This document shows, in pieces, positions 1-6,444 of a stretch of DNA of 12,123 nt. This DNA is from Methanomicrobiales archaeon (GTDB lineage: Archaea; Halobacteriota; Methanomicrobia; Methanomicrobiales; Methanospirillaceae). The DNA lies in contig JAAEES010000023.1 in assembly GCA_013415575.1 (NCBI GenBank), forward strand, positions 1-12,123, written 5' to 3'. A program made the translations under genes and the position numbers. The notes under the pieces were generated by a model. The model saw only the letters and a list, made by a program, of their open reading frames with translations, had not been told where the DNA came from and ran no database searches. Every line of letters starts with the position of its first letter. Position 1 is the first letter of the stretch.

Positions 1-209
1 CTGACCGCACGGGCCGCCAGTGCCACGCCATACGCGCCGGCAACCCCCAGAGCCGGTGCCCCCCTGACCTCCAGGTGGCGGATCGCGGCGATGAGGCGAT
101 CAACCGTTCTGCACCTCACCACACGGTAGGAGAGGGGAAGCCGGGTCTGATCGATGAGAATGACAGAGTTGGTATCGTCATCCCACCGGATGGTCTCAAT
201 CGCCTTCAT
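1..209 (-). CDS. mtnA: MtnA-family sugar-phosphate isomerase, N-terminal part (cut by window edge)
   Basis: Only the first 69 codons are in the window; the rest lies beyond base 1. The translation begins MKAIETIRWDDD and contains LIDQTRLP (residues 18-25) and RGAPALGVAGAYG (49-61). Both are hallmark N-terminal motifs of S-methyl-5-thioribose-1-phosphate isomerase in the eIF2B-like superfamily. The family opens aldose-1-phosphates to ketose-1-phosphates. In methanogens it is linked to methylthioadenosine and 5-deoxyadenosine salvage, and in Methanocaldococcus also to making a precursor of aromatic amino acids. The ATG at 209-207 overlaps the TGA of the HdrA-like gene (208-206) as ATGA, so translation is probably coupled. 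A GGGGA stretch lies about 9 bases upstream of the start. Ribose-1,5-bisphosphate isomerase is a related alternative, but the LIDQTRLP motif favours MtnA. Confidence 0.85.
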   Translation of the reverse strand, partial: MKAIETIRWDDDTNSVILIDQTRLPLSYRVVRCRTVDRLIAAIRHLEVRGAPALGVAGAYGVALAARAV

Positions 210-1486
210 GCTGTTTCGTCCCCAACTGCATCGAGGAATGCCCGCATAGCCGCTGCCTGGGCCTGGGCAACGCAATCGGGAATATCCCGTGGTGAGACTG
301 CAGTCCCCGCAATATAAATGCCGGGCCGGATCGTTGCCACGGCATTGATTTTCTCATCGAGGGATTTGAAAAAGCCGGTATCCTCGACGGGAATCCCACA
401 TCGTCCGGCGATGGATGAGGCATCCTTTGCCGGTTCCAGCCCGACCGAGAGCACCACGAGCTCGGGGTGCAGCTCCTCCATGCTGCCTGTTTCGGTGTTC
501 TCCACCCGGATCATCATGTCACCCGAGTTGGTGATCACCTCCGCGGGCATCCCCCTGAGAAACTCGACACCCATCGCCTTTGCCCGTTCGAAGTACTCTT
601 CATATCCCTTGCCATACGCCCGAATGTCTATGTACAGGATGGTCACCCGGATGTCCGGGTACTTCTCCCGGAGGAGCATGGCATTCTTCATCGCATACAT
701 GCAGCACACTCCCGAGCAGTAGGGGCGGGATAGCGGAATGTCCCGTGACCCCACGCACTGGACAAAGACGACATGTCCGGGGGTCTTCCCATCAGAGAGT
801 CTCCGGATGGAACCGCCGGTCGGTCCGCTGGCATTCATCATCCGCTCGAATTCAAGGCTGGTGATGACATCGGGGTAGCGGAGATAGCCGAACTGCTCCT
901 TTCGTACGGCATCAAAGACATCATATCCGCTGGCAATGATGATGCTTGCCGCCCGGATTTCCTCCTCACGGGGGGCATCCTCCTTCCGTATCGCCTCCCT
1001 GCCGCAGATATCATAGCACAGGCCGCACTCGATACAGTGTTCATTGTCCTTAATGACAATGTCCGGGACTGCCTGGGAATGGGGCTTGTAGATAGCCTTG
1101 CGTACGCCGATTCCGGCGTCAAACTGGTTGTAGACCTCAACCGGGCAGATCTGGATGCAGTCGCCACAGCCGTTGCAGCGCTCTTCATCGATGTACCGGG
1201 GATTTCTCCGGATCCTTACCCGGAAATCGCCCACCTCTCCCTCAATCCCGATAACTTCGGTGCAGGTAGATATCCTGATATTTGGATGGCGTGAGACATC
1301 GAGCATCTTTGGGGAGAGGATACACATGGAACAGTCGTTGGTCGGAAACGTCTTGTCGAGCTGTGCCATGTGACCTCCTATAGAGGGCTCTCTCTCGATC
1401 AGGTGAACCACAATACCATGGTCTGCCAGATCCAGTGCTGCCTGGATGCCGGTTACCCCTCCCCCGATTATGACCACATCACCCAT
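206..1486 (-). CDS. Short HdrA-like iron-sulfur flavoprotein
   Basis: This 426-residue protein matches the central part of heterodisulfide reductase subunit A. It has an FAD-binding GGGVTG near residue 8 and TNDCSMCILSPKM (49-61). Two ferredoxin-type [4Fe-4S] sites follow: Cys104/107/110/114 and Cys151/154/157/161. Next comes C-X12-C-X3-CC (Cys244/257/261/262), which matches the atypical cluster site of HdrA, and then GTAVSPRDIPDCVAQA near the C-terminus. Full-length HdrA is about 650 residues; this one lacks the N-terminal module and the C-terminal ferredoxin module. HdrA carries the bifurcating flavin in the HdrABC-hydrogenase or formate dehydrogenase complex. The partner and substrate of this short form cannot be read from sequence. 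I chose the ATG at 1486 because AGGAG lies 8 bases upstream and the Rossmann motif follows at once. The gene overlaps the carbonic anhydrase gene by 8 bases and mtnA by 4. Confidence 0.85.
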   Translation of the reverse strand: MGDVVIIGGGVTGIQAALDLADHGIVVHLIEREPSIGGHMAQLDKTFPTNDCSMCILSPKMLDVSRHPNIRISTCTEVIGIEGEVGDFRVRIRRNPRYIDEERCNGCGDCIQICPVEVYNQFDAGIGVRKAIYKPHSQAVPDIVIKDNEHCIECGLCYDICGREAIRKEDAPREEEIRAASIIIASGYDVFDAVRKEQFGYLRYPDVITSLEFERMMNASGPTGGSIRRLSDGKTPGHVVFVQCVGSRDIPLSRPYCSGVCCMYAMKNAMLLREKYPDIRVTILYIDIRAYGKGYEEYFERAKAMGVEFLRGMPAEVITNSGDMMIRVENTETGSMEELHPELVVLSVGLEPAKDASSIAGRCGIPVEDTGFFKSLDEKINAVATIRPGIYIAGTAVSPRDIPDCVAQAQAAAMRAFLDAVGDETA

Positions 1487-1970
1487 TCTGGTAGCTCCTG
1501 GCGAGGTTCCAGTAATTTCGTGCATTCTCAATAATATGACTTCGCTGATCCGGAGAAATACCCTTGACCACTCTTCCCGGTACGCCGACCACGACCGAGC
1601 CCGGCGGGACAACGGTGCCTTCCGTCACCACGGTTCCCGCTCCGAGCAGCGAATCCTCACCGATACGGGCTCCGTTCAGAACAATTGCCCCCATACCCAC
1701 CAGGACCCTGTCGGCAATGGTGCACCCGTGCAGGATGGCGCCATGTCCGACTGATACATCGGATCCCATCAGAACCGGGTGTCCCGCACTGGTATGGAGC
1801 ACCGCATTATCCTGGATATTCGACCGGTCCCCAATCACGATCCGATCCTTATCTGCCCGCAGTACGGCGCCAAACCAGATGCTTACCTCCTTTCCGAGGT
1901 TCACATCACCACGAACGGTTGCATTCTCCGCAATAAAGATCTCACCACTCCGCCCGCTATCAGCAGCCAT
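1479..1970 (-). CDS. Gamma-class carbonic anhydrase-like protein (left-handed beta-helix)
   Basis: The 163-residue protein is built from hexapeptide repeats (for example VRGDVNLGKEVSIWFGAVLR, 19-38), which fold as a left-handed beta-helix trimer. The three metal-binding histidines of the gamma class are present: His59 in AVLH, and His76 and His81 in VGHGAILHG. The long acidic loop of the Methanosarcina Cam enzyme is absent, so this is the shorter CamH/YrdA-like subgroup. Many members are of uncertain activity. If active, it would interconvert CO2 and bicarbonate. It is the first gene of a minus-strand unit and overlaps the HdrA-like gene by 8 bases. No Shine-Dalgarno site is visible before the ATG at 1970, so a leaderless message is likely. 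The fold is certain; carbonic anhydrase activity is inferred. Confidence 0.88.
   Translation of the reverse strand: MAADSGRSGEIFIAENATVRGDVNLGKEVSIWFGAVLRADKDRIVIGDRSNIQDNAVLHTSAGHPVLMGSDVSVGHGAILHGCTIADRVLVGMGAIVLNGARIGEDSLLGAGTVVTEGTVVPPGSVVVGVPGRVVKGISPDQRSHIIENARNYWNLARSYQNG
1495..1500 (-). promoter_or_regulatory. Shine-Dalgarno site that fixes the HdrA-like start
   Basis: The minus strand reads CAGGAG here, 8 bases before the ATG at 1486. It lies inside the last codons of the carbonic anhydrase gene. It supports the 1486 start over an in-frame upstream start at 1612, which would add 42 residues unlike HdrA. Confidence 0.75.
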
Positions 1971-2000
1971 AATAACATAGGAAGTTAATTATGAAGCACA
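1971..2000. promoter_or_regulatory. Compact divergent promoter region
   Basis: Only 30 AT-rich bases separate the divergent starts at 1970 (minus) and 2001 (plus). Neither gene has a well-placed Shine-Dalgarno site. CATAATAACATA (1968-1979) lies about 26 bases before coaD. A TAATTA stretch (1985-1990 on the plus strand) lies 15-20 bases before the carbonic anhydrase start, a little close for a TATA box. Both genes may therefore be transcribed as leaderless messages from overlapping promoters. This is inferred from spacing and base composition only. Confidence 0.4.
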
Positions 2001-2468
2001 ATGAAGGTTATGGTTGGTGGCACATTCGATCCCCTCCACGACGGCCATAAACGCCTCATTTCCCGGTCATTTGAGCTGGCCGGAGAAAACGGGAGGGTGA
2101 TTATCGGACTCACCACCGATGCCTTCGCCAGCAGGAAGAGTCACCCGGTTCAGGAATACGAGCGGAGAAAAACAGGACTGGAGAAGTATATACGGGATCG
2201 GGGGTTTACCGCAGGATATACGATCGAGCCGCTCAATGACCGGTTCGGGAGTGCCATTGACGATGACTTTGACGCCCTGGTCGTCAGCGAGGAGACGCTT
2301 CCAATTGCTTATGAGATCAATATTCTCCGCAGGGAAAAAGGGAAACGGAAAGTCGACATCCACCAGATCAGCTGTGTCCTGGCCGAAGACGGCCGATGGA
2401 TATCGAGTACCCGGATCTACCGCGGTGAAATTGATGGGCATGGCCGGCTTCTGTCGCATGAATGCTGA
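2001..2468 (+). CDS. coaD: Phosphopantetheine adenylyltransferase, archaeal type
   Basis: This cytoplasmic enzyme of CoA synthesis transfers AMP from ATP to 4'-phosphopantetheine, giving dephospho-CoA. The 155-residue protein starts with MVGGTFDPLHDGH (4-16), the nucleotidyltransferase signature whose HDGH is the HxGH motif. It also has LVVSEET (93-99) and ends with ISSTRIYRGEID (134-145), equivalent to the second ATP-binding motif. The length and the VSEET segment match the archaeal/eukaryotic PPAT branch rather than the bacterial CoaD family. The start at 2001 sits directly before the conserved first strand. An ATG at 1991 is out of frame. The CBS-domain gene follows 56 bases downstream on the same strand and may be co-transcribed, although a T-run lies between them. 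Confidence 0.93.
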   Translation: MKVMVGGTFDPLHDGHKRLISRSFELAGENGRVIIGLTTDAFASRKSHPVQEYERRKTGLEKYIRDRGFTAGYTIEPLNDRFGSAIDDDFDALVVSEETLPIAYEINILRREKGKRKVDIHQISCVLAEDGRWISSTRIYRGEIDGHGRLLSHEC

Positions 2469-2499
2469 AATACCGTTCTCCGGCAACCGGCATGATCCC

Positions 2500-2506
2500 T
2501 TTTTTT
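2500..2506 (+). terminator. T-run after coaD, possible weak terminator
   Basis: Seven Ts follow coaD by about 30 bases with no clear hairpin before them. Archaeal termination can occur at such U-tracts. The strong ribosome-binding site that follows at once means any termination may be partial. Confidence 0.3.
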
Positions 2507-2510
2507 CAGA

Positions 2511-2518
2511 GGAGGTGA
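2511..2518 (+). promoter_or_regulatory. Strong Shine-Dalgarno site for the CBS-domain gene
   Basis: GGAGGTGA is an 8-base match to the complement of the archaeal 16S rRNA 3' end. It lies 6 bases before the ATG at 2525 and fixes that start. Confidence 0.85.
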
Positions 2519-2524
2519 CAGGAC

Positions 2525-3019
2525 ATGGATTCCCGGGATGACCAGCAGGACCCGCAGGGTGAGGTAAAAGGAGCCGACATCACCACCATTGTCGCCAGGG
2601 ATATCATGTCCCGTGATTTCGCCCGGGTTTCACCCGAAACCTCCATTGGTGATATCATCACCCATTTTTCCAAAAGGGCCTGCCCGGATCTCGTAGTGAC
2701 CGACCATGACGGCACATTCCGGGGGGTGATCACCCCCTTTGAACTCATGACCCACCTCAATCCTATCATCGGGGTCAGGACGAGGAGAAAGGTCTCCTGC
2801 ATTGAGTGCATGATCATGGGAGAAGCCTCGGTTGCCGCGGATATCATGACCAAGGGGCATCTCACGATCAGGGAAGAGACGCCGGTCATGGAAGTGCTCC
2901 GCCTCCTGGAGAAATATCACCACCCCGATCTCTTTGTGGTCGATGAACGGGGGGTGGCGCTGGGAGTGGTCAGCATCTGCGGGATCATCTCACACCTCCG
3001 GATCGTCGGGCATCTCTAG
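2525..3019 (+). CDS. Two-CBS-domain protein
   Basis: The 164-residue soluble protein is a tandem CBS pair (Bateman module). The first copy covers about residues 22-80 and opens with ARDIMSRDFARVSPETSIGD. The second covers about 104-160 and opens with AADIMTKGHLTIREETPVME. The GVITPFEL (67-74) and GVVSICGI (147-154) segments are the usual ends of CBS repeats. Such stand-alone modules usually bind adenosyl ligands such as AMP, ATP or SAM and regulate a partner. There is no attached catalytic domain, so the target is unknown. The linker holds two Cys (92 and 95, CIEC), not enough for a metal site on their own. It lies behind coaD, and its last 35 bases overlap the convergent antiporter gene. Confidence 0.9.
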   Translation: MDSRDDQQDPQGEVKGADITTIVARDIMSRDFARVSPETSIGDIITHFSKRACPDLVVTDHDGTFRGVITPFELMTHLNPIIGVRTRRKVSCIECMIMGEASVAADIMTKGHLTIREETPVMEVLRLLEKYHHPDLFVVDERGVALGVVSICGIISHLRIVGHL

Positions 3020-4166
3020 ACTGTTCCAGGGAATGAAATCCCCATGTCAGGAGGAACGGGGTGGAGATGATGGTTGCCAGGACCATGATGACGATCGATG
3101 AATAGAGCACGGAACCGATGATTCCGGCTGTCAGGGCCACCTTGGCGACCACGAGGGTGATTTCTCCCCGGGGACAGAGCCCGATCCCGACCATCAGGGA
3201 ATGCTTTCTCCCGGCAAGGAACGGCCGTGAACCTGCATACCCCCCGATAATTTTTCCTGCGAATGCAATGGTAATGAAGGGGATGAGGAATAATGACGCC
3301 ACCTCGCTGGTGAAGGGGGGGAAGAGGAGCCCGACAAAGACAAAGAAAATGCTCACAAAGAAACCAAAGGCAAAGTCGGATATGCTGTCAAACAGGCTCC
3401 TGTCCCTGCGAATGCTGTCTCCAAGAATGAGTCCGGCGATAAAGGCTCCGATAGAGTAATGAAGTCCGGCCCCGTGGGCGAGGGCGGCGGTGGCCAGTGC
3501 AATGATAATTGCGGCAGAATACGGCATCTCATGGGTATGAGCCCGCGCTGTCTTCTCAAACAGCCAGGGGATGATCTTCCTTCCTGCATACACCACGACA
3601 ATCAGGAACACGATGGTCAGGAATACCGGCAGGAATATCGCCGGTCCGGCTGCTGTTCCCGCTGCAAAGGCCATCAGTACCGAGAGGAGGAGAATCCCGA
3701 TAATGTCATCAATGACCGCGGCACTGACGATAAGGATCCCTGCATCGGATTTGAGCTGACGGAGGTCAATAAGGGTCCGCACCGAAATGCCGATGGAGGT
3801 TATCGAGAGGGTGATGCCGATGAGGAGTGATACCGTCAGGGTAAAGCCGGACAGGAACCCGAGCAGAATACCAAGAACAAAAGGTACGGCAATACCTCCT
3901 GCCGCGGTAACAGCTCCTGCCTTTTCGGATCGGGAAAACGTCCGGATGTTCAGCTGAACCCCGCTGATAAAAAGCAGGGCTATGATTCCGATGTCTGAGA
4001 ATATTTCGATTGTCTCGCCGGGAATTACCAGTCCCAGGAGCGCAGGCCCGAGCAGAATGCCGGCAGAAATCTCTCCCACCAGGGACGGAAACCCTACTCT
4101 TTCCGCGAGTTCCCCGAGCACCTTTGCACTGATGAGGATGAGGATGATCTCCGCAAGGGGGCCCAT
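2985..4166 (-). CDS. CPA2-family cation/proton antiporter
   Basis: The 393-residue integral membrane protein has about 12 hydrophobic segments, typical of monovalent cation:proton antiporters of the CPA2 (KefB/NapA-like) family. The ion-binding motif VIDDIIG carries the paired aspartates Asp153 and Asp154. ITLSITSIGISVRTL (118-132) matches the unwound helix region, and CPRGEITLVVA (331-341) is the conserved PRGE motif of a late helix. There is no C-terminal RCK/TrkA domain; the protein ends shortly after the last helix. Na+/H+ or K+/H+ exchange cannot be told apart here. I chose the ATG at 4166 over an in-frame TTG at 4187 because a TATA box lies about 26 bases upstream of 4166, which suggests a leaderless message. 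Its 3' end overlaps the CBS-domain gene on the other strand. Confidence 0.9.
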   Translation of the reverse strand: MGPLAEIILILISAKVLGELAERVGFPSLVGEISAGILLGPALLGLVIPGETIEIFSDIGIIALLFISGVQLNIRTFSRSEKAGAVTAAGGIAVPFVLGILLGFLSGFTLTVSLLIGITLSITSIGISVRTLIDLRQLKSDAGILIVSAAVIDDIIGILLLSVLMAFAAGTAAGPAIFLPVFLTIVFLIVVVYAGRKIIPWLFEKTARAHTHEMPYSAAIIIALATAALAHGAGLHYSIGAFIAGLILGDSIRRDRSLFDSISDFAFGFFVSIFFVFVGLLFPPFTSEVASLFLIPFITIAFAGKIIGGYAGSRPFLAGRKHSLMVGIGLCPRGEITLVVAKVALTAGIIGSVLYSSIVIMVLATIISTPFLLTWGFHSLEQSRDARRSGGVR

Positions 4167-4188
4167 TGGGGAAGGATGGGAAAGCAAA

Positions 4189-4199
4189 CTATAAAAAAA
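4189..4199 (-). promoter_or_regulatory. TATA box of the antiporter gene
   Basis: The minus strand reads TTTTTTTATAG. The TTTATA core is centred 26-27 bases before the ATG at 4166, the usual archaeal distance between TATA box and transcription start, so the message would start at or very near the ATG. No purine-rich ribosome-binding site exists in between, which agrees with leaderless translation. The same T-run could also help end transcription of the upstream TPR gene. Confidence 0.6.
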
Positions 4200-4214
4200 G
4201 GGGACCGGATGTGG

Positions 4215-4244
4215 ATTGAACTTCTCAGTTCACCCATTGAACTG
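4215..4244. promoter_or_regulatory. Operator-like cluster of three TGAACT/AGTTCA half-sites
   Basis: TGAACT occurs at 4217-4222, its inverse AGTTCA at 4227-4232, and TGAACT again at 4238-4243. Centres are 10 and 11 bases apart, about one helical turn. The right pair extends to a perfect 7-base inverted repeat, CAGTTCA/TGAACTG, with a 5-base spacer. The cluster sits 18 or more bases upstream of the antiporter TATA box, so a bound protein could act on that promoter. A hairpin in the RNA downstream of the TPR gene is the alternative, but no T-run follows it directly. Confidence 0.45.
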
Positions 4245-4326
4245 CGATCATCAGGGGATTTTTTATAGGGGGCAATGGACTGTTGCACTGATACTCAAAG
4301 CATCCTCTTTTTCAACGAATAGGTTA

Positions 4327-4968
4327 TCACTCCCGTTTTCTGATCGCGACCCCTCCCAGAATCGCTCCTGCCAGAAAAACCGCGGCAACCGGCCAGATGA
4401 TCGGAAAAGCCGCTGCGGTGGGGGAGGGTGAGAGGGCCCGGGATGAGATCTCGCGGTTCTTTTCCGCCTCTGCAGATCCCGGATCGCGGGCAAGCGCCTC
4501 ATTCGAGGCGGCGAGCGCCTCTTCATAGCGCTCAAGCCCGATGAGCGAGCTGCCCTTGTTCACCCATCCTTCAACCAGGTCAGGGTCGAGAGACACTGCG
4601 GTATCAGCAGCGGCGAGGCCTTCCGAATAGCGATCCTGCTGATTGAGCGCAAAGGCCTTGTTGTTCCAGGCAGCGGCCTGGCCGGGATCCAGGGAGAGAG
4701 CCTGGTCAGCAGCATCGATAGCTTCCGGATACCGTCCGAGTGCATTCAGAATACCCGCTTTTGTCACCAGGGCCAGGGTAAACTGAGCGTTCTCTTCCAG
4801 TGCCCTGTCAATGGATACGAGCGCTTCGCTATACTTCCCTTCGTAGGCGAGGTCGACCCCCTTATTATAGTAGTCTATCGCGAGCAGGTTATCAGCACTT
4901 CCCACGACGCAGATACTGATGGCGAAGAGGATGAGAACGGCCAGCCAGGCACGAATCTGGTTCTGCAT
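4327..4968 (-). CDS. Membrane-anchored TPR protein
   Basis: The 213-residue protein begins with a hydrophobic signal-like segment (about 7-24, ending VVGSA). Four tandem 34-residue TPR units follow (about 30-63, 64-97, 98-131, 132-165), each with the pattern of alanines, an aromatic before the EAL/EAI helix and LDP at the turn. A Ser/Pro/Thr linker (179-187) leads to a transmembrane helix (about 188-208) ending RKRE. The repeats therefore probably lie outside the cytoplasmic membrane. TPRs mediate protein contacts; no partner is evident. The start is firm: GAGGGGAG lies 4 bases before the ATG and overlaps the pyrI stop codon. The gap to pyrI is 10 bases, so it is very likely the last gene of the pyrBI transcript. 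Confidence 0.85.
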   Translation of the reverse strand: MQNQIRAWLAVLILFAISICVVGSADNLLAIDYYNKGVDLAYEGKYSEALVSIDRALEENAQFTLALVTKAGILNALGRYPEAIDAADQALSLDPGQAAAWNNKAFALNQQDRYSEGLAAADTAVSLDPDLVEGWVNKGSSLIGLERYEEALAASNEALARDPGSAEAEKNREISSRALSPSPTAAAFPIIWPVAAVFLAGAILGGVAIRKRE

Positions 4969-4978
4969 ATATCTCCCC

Positions 4979-5443
4979 TCAGATAAGGTGGCTCGTGATG
5001 TCCTTCGTTATGATCCAGTCACAGTACAGGCAATGAAGTCCTTTCTGGAGCACCTCAAACTTGGAATCGATAGGCTCATTGGTATTTGAGATGCAGCCGG
5101 GGTTCGGGCACCGCACCACACCGACAAGGATGCCCGGGATTTCGACCCCCTTCTTTTCGAAAACCTCATAGTTCCGGATGATGTTGATTGAGGCACTCGG
5201 TGCGATGAGGGCGATCCTGTTCACTTCTTCCTTTTTAAGCTCCCTGTTCTCGATCTTCACGATATCCTTCTTCACCATCTTTCCGGATTTGACATTGGTC
5301 GCCACGGAGATTGATTCGGTGGTAGCCCCGGTGATACCAATGATCTTGAGCACGTTCAGTGCTTCTCCCCCCGTGATATGGTCGATCACCGTACCATTCC
5401 GGATCGGGCTGATGAGCAGACCTTCACGTGCATCTCTCTTCAT
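4979..5443 (-). CDS. pyrI: Aspartate carbamoyltransferase regulatory chain
   Basis: The 154-residue protein is the regulatory subunit of aspartate carbamoyltransferase. It binds nucleotides such as CTP and ATP at its N-terminal domain and joins catalytic trimers through a zinc domain. ISPIRNGTVIDHI (11-23) is the conserved start of the nucleotide-binding domain. The zinc ligands are Cys112, Cys117, Cys138 and Cys141 (CPNPGC and CLYC). Length is normal for the family. The ATG at 5443 shares one base with the pyrB stop (TGATG). AAGGTGA lies 7 bases upstream, inside pyrB, so the two chains are translationally linked, as suits a fixed-ratio complex. Confidence 0.96.
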   Translation of the reverse strand: MKRDAREGLLISPIRNGTVIDHITGGEALNVLKIIGITGATTESISVATNVKSGKMVKKDIVKIENRELKKEEVNRIALIAPSASINIIRNYEVFEKKGVEIPGILVGVVRCPNPGCISNTNEPIDSKFEVLQKGLHCLYCDWIITKDITSHLI

Positions 5444-6339
5444 CAGTGTATCACCTTCTGCAGCATCGCCATCCGTACAGGTATTCCGTTCCGGGATTGT
5501 TCGAAATATCGTGCATAGGGGAGCTGGTCGACCCCGGGATCGATCTCATCGAGCCGGGGGAGGGGGTGGAGCACGATGAGGTGGTCCCTGACATCTGTCA
5601 GGAGTTCGGGTGTTACCCGGTAGCTGGAGGCGACCTTGAAATACGATGCAGAGTCCGGGAAACGCTCACGCTGGATTCTGGTCACGTAGAGAACATCGAG
5701 ACTCCCGATTATTTCAGAAACATCCCTGTGCTCTATGATTTCGGTACCCGATTCCCGGAGTTCTTCGGTGATGGATGAGGGGAGTTCCAGTCCTTTGGGG
5801 GAGATGGTATGGAGCGTGGCACCATAGAGGGAGAGGGCATATGCCAGGGAATGGGCAGTCCGGCCATACCTGAGGTCACCGAGGAGCCCCACGGAGACCC
5901 CTTCAATAGCCATCGACTGCCGGATGGTATAGAGGTCAAGGAGGGTCTGGGAAGGGTGCTGTCCGGCTCCGTCTCCGGCGTTTATAACCGGGACGCTCGC
6001 AAATTCACTTGCCAGCCTGGCGGCCCCTTCTTTCGGGTGCCTGAGCACGATGGTGTCGGCATATCCGCTCACTACCCTGATCGTGTCGGCAAGTGTTTCC
6101 CCCTTTACCATAGAACTCGCCTCAACGCTGTCCAGCCCGATGGATGTCCCTCCGAGACGTGCCATGGCCGCCTCAAACGACATACGGGTGCGGGTACTCG
6201 GTTCAAAAAAGAGGAGCGCAAGTATCTTTCCCTTCAGTAGCTGGTCATGAAACGTTGACGACTGGATGCGGGAGGCCTCATCGATCAGATGGTCGATCTC
6301 GGTCCGGCTCAGATCACGGATAGATATGATATGGTTCAT
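5443..6339 (-). CDS. pyrB: Aspartate carbamoyltransferase catalytic chain
   Basis: PyrB joins carbamoyl phosphate and aspartate to form N-carbamoylaspartate, the committed step of pyrimidine synthesis, in the cytoplasm. The 298-residue chain has the carbamoyl phosphate motif FFEPSTRTR (44-52), the loop Ser75/Lys79 in ASSMVKGETLAD, the HPSQ motif (128-131), the aspartate-binding RIQRERF (221-227) and HPLPR (258-262). All key catalytic positions appear intact. The start at 6339 (MNHIISIRDL) is where the family usually begins. An in-frame ATG at 6390 would add 17 residues that do not resemble the family, although a GGAGGT lies 11 bases before it. The gene is followed without a gap by pyrI. Confidence 0.95.
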   Translation of the reverse strand: MNHIISIRDLSRTEIDHLIDEASRIQSSTFHDQLLKGKILALLFFEPSTRTRMSFEAAMARLGGTSIGLDSVEASSMVKGETLADTIRVVSGYADTIVLRHPKEGAARLASEFASVPVINAGDGAGQHPSQTLLDLYTIRQSMAIEGVSVGLLGDLRYGRTAHSLAYALSLYGATLHTISPKGLELPSSITEELRESGTEIIEHRDVSEIIGSLDVLYVTRIQRERFPDSASYFKVASSYRVTPELLTDVRDHLIVLHPLPRLDEIDPGVDQLPYARYFEQSRNGIPVRMAMLQKVIH

Positions 6340-6444
6340 GGCAATGCCCCGGGCCCGGCAGCAGGGAGTCCGGCCGGCCCGTTCCGGCATACACCAGCCG
6401 GACCTCCCCCTGTATACAGAAGTAGGAAGTGCAACGTTTTGAGA
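6340..6444 (-). promoter_or_regulatory. Upstream region of the pyrBI-TPR operon
   Basis: These 105 bases between the Rsm22-family stop and pyrB hold TGTATACA (6411-6418), a possible TATA-like element. GGAGGT (6407-6402 on the minus strand) and a very GC-rich stretch including CCGGGCCCGG (6349-6358) also lie here. The box is centred about 25 bases before the ATG at 6390 and about 76 before the preferred pyrB ATG at 6339. No clear regulator site is seen. Confidence 0.35.

Noticed and set aside
773..1294. Plus-strand open frame of 173 codons
   Set aside because: It is antisense to the HdrA-like gene, whose motifs are certain. The open frame is a by-product of GC-rich codon use and matches no family.
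1487..1612. Upstream in-frame extension of the HdrA-like gene to 1612
   Set aside because: It would overlap the carbonic anhydrase gene by over 130 bases and adds 42 residues unlike HdrA; the AGGAG before the ATG at 1486 is a better start signal.
4167..4187. TTG start for the antiporter at 4187
   Set aside because: The extra seven residues are not family-like, and the TATA box spacing fits the ATG at 4166.
4258..4268. Second TATA-like stretch (TTTTTTATAGG on the plus strand)
   Set aside because: On the plus strand it would drive transcription antisense to the TPR gene, with no gene to serve. On the minus strand it is over 90 bases from the antiporter start, while a better box lies at the right distance.
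6349..6358. Perfect palindrome CCGGGCCCGG near the pyrB start
   Set aside because: It sits in a very GC-rich stretch where such palindromes are common, and there is no second copy or promoter-related spacing.
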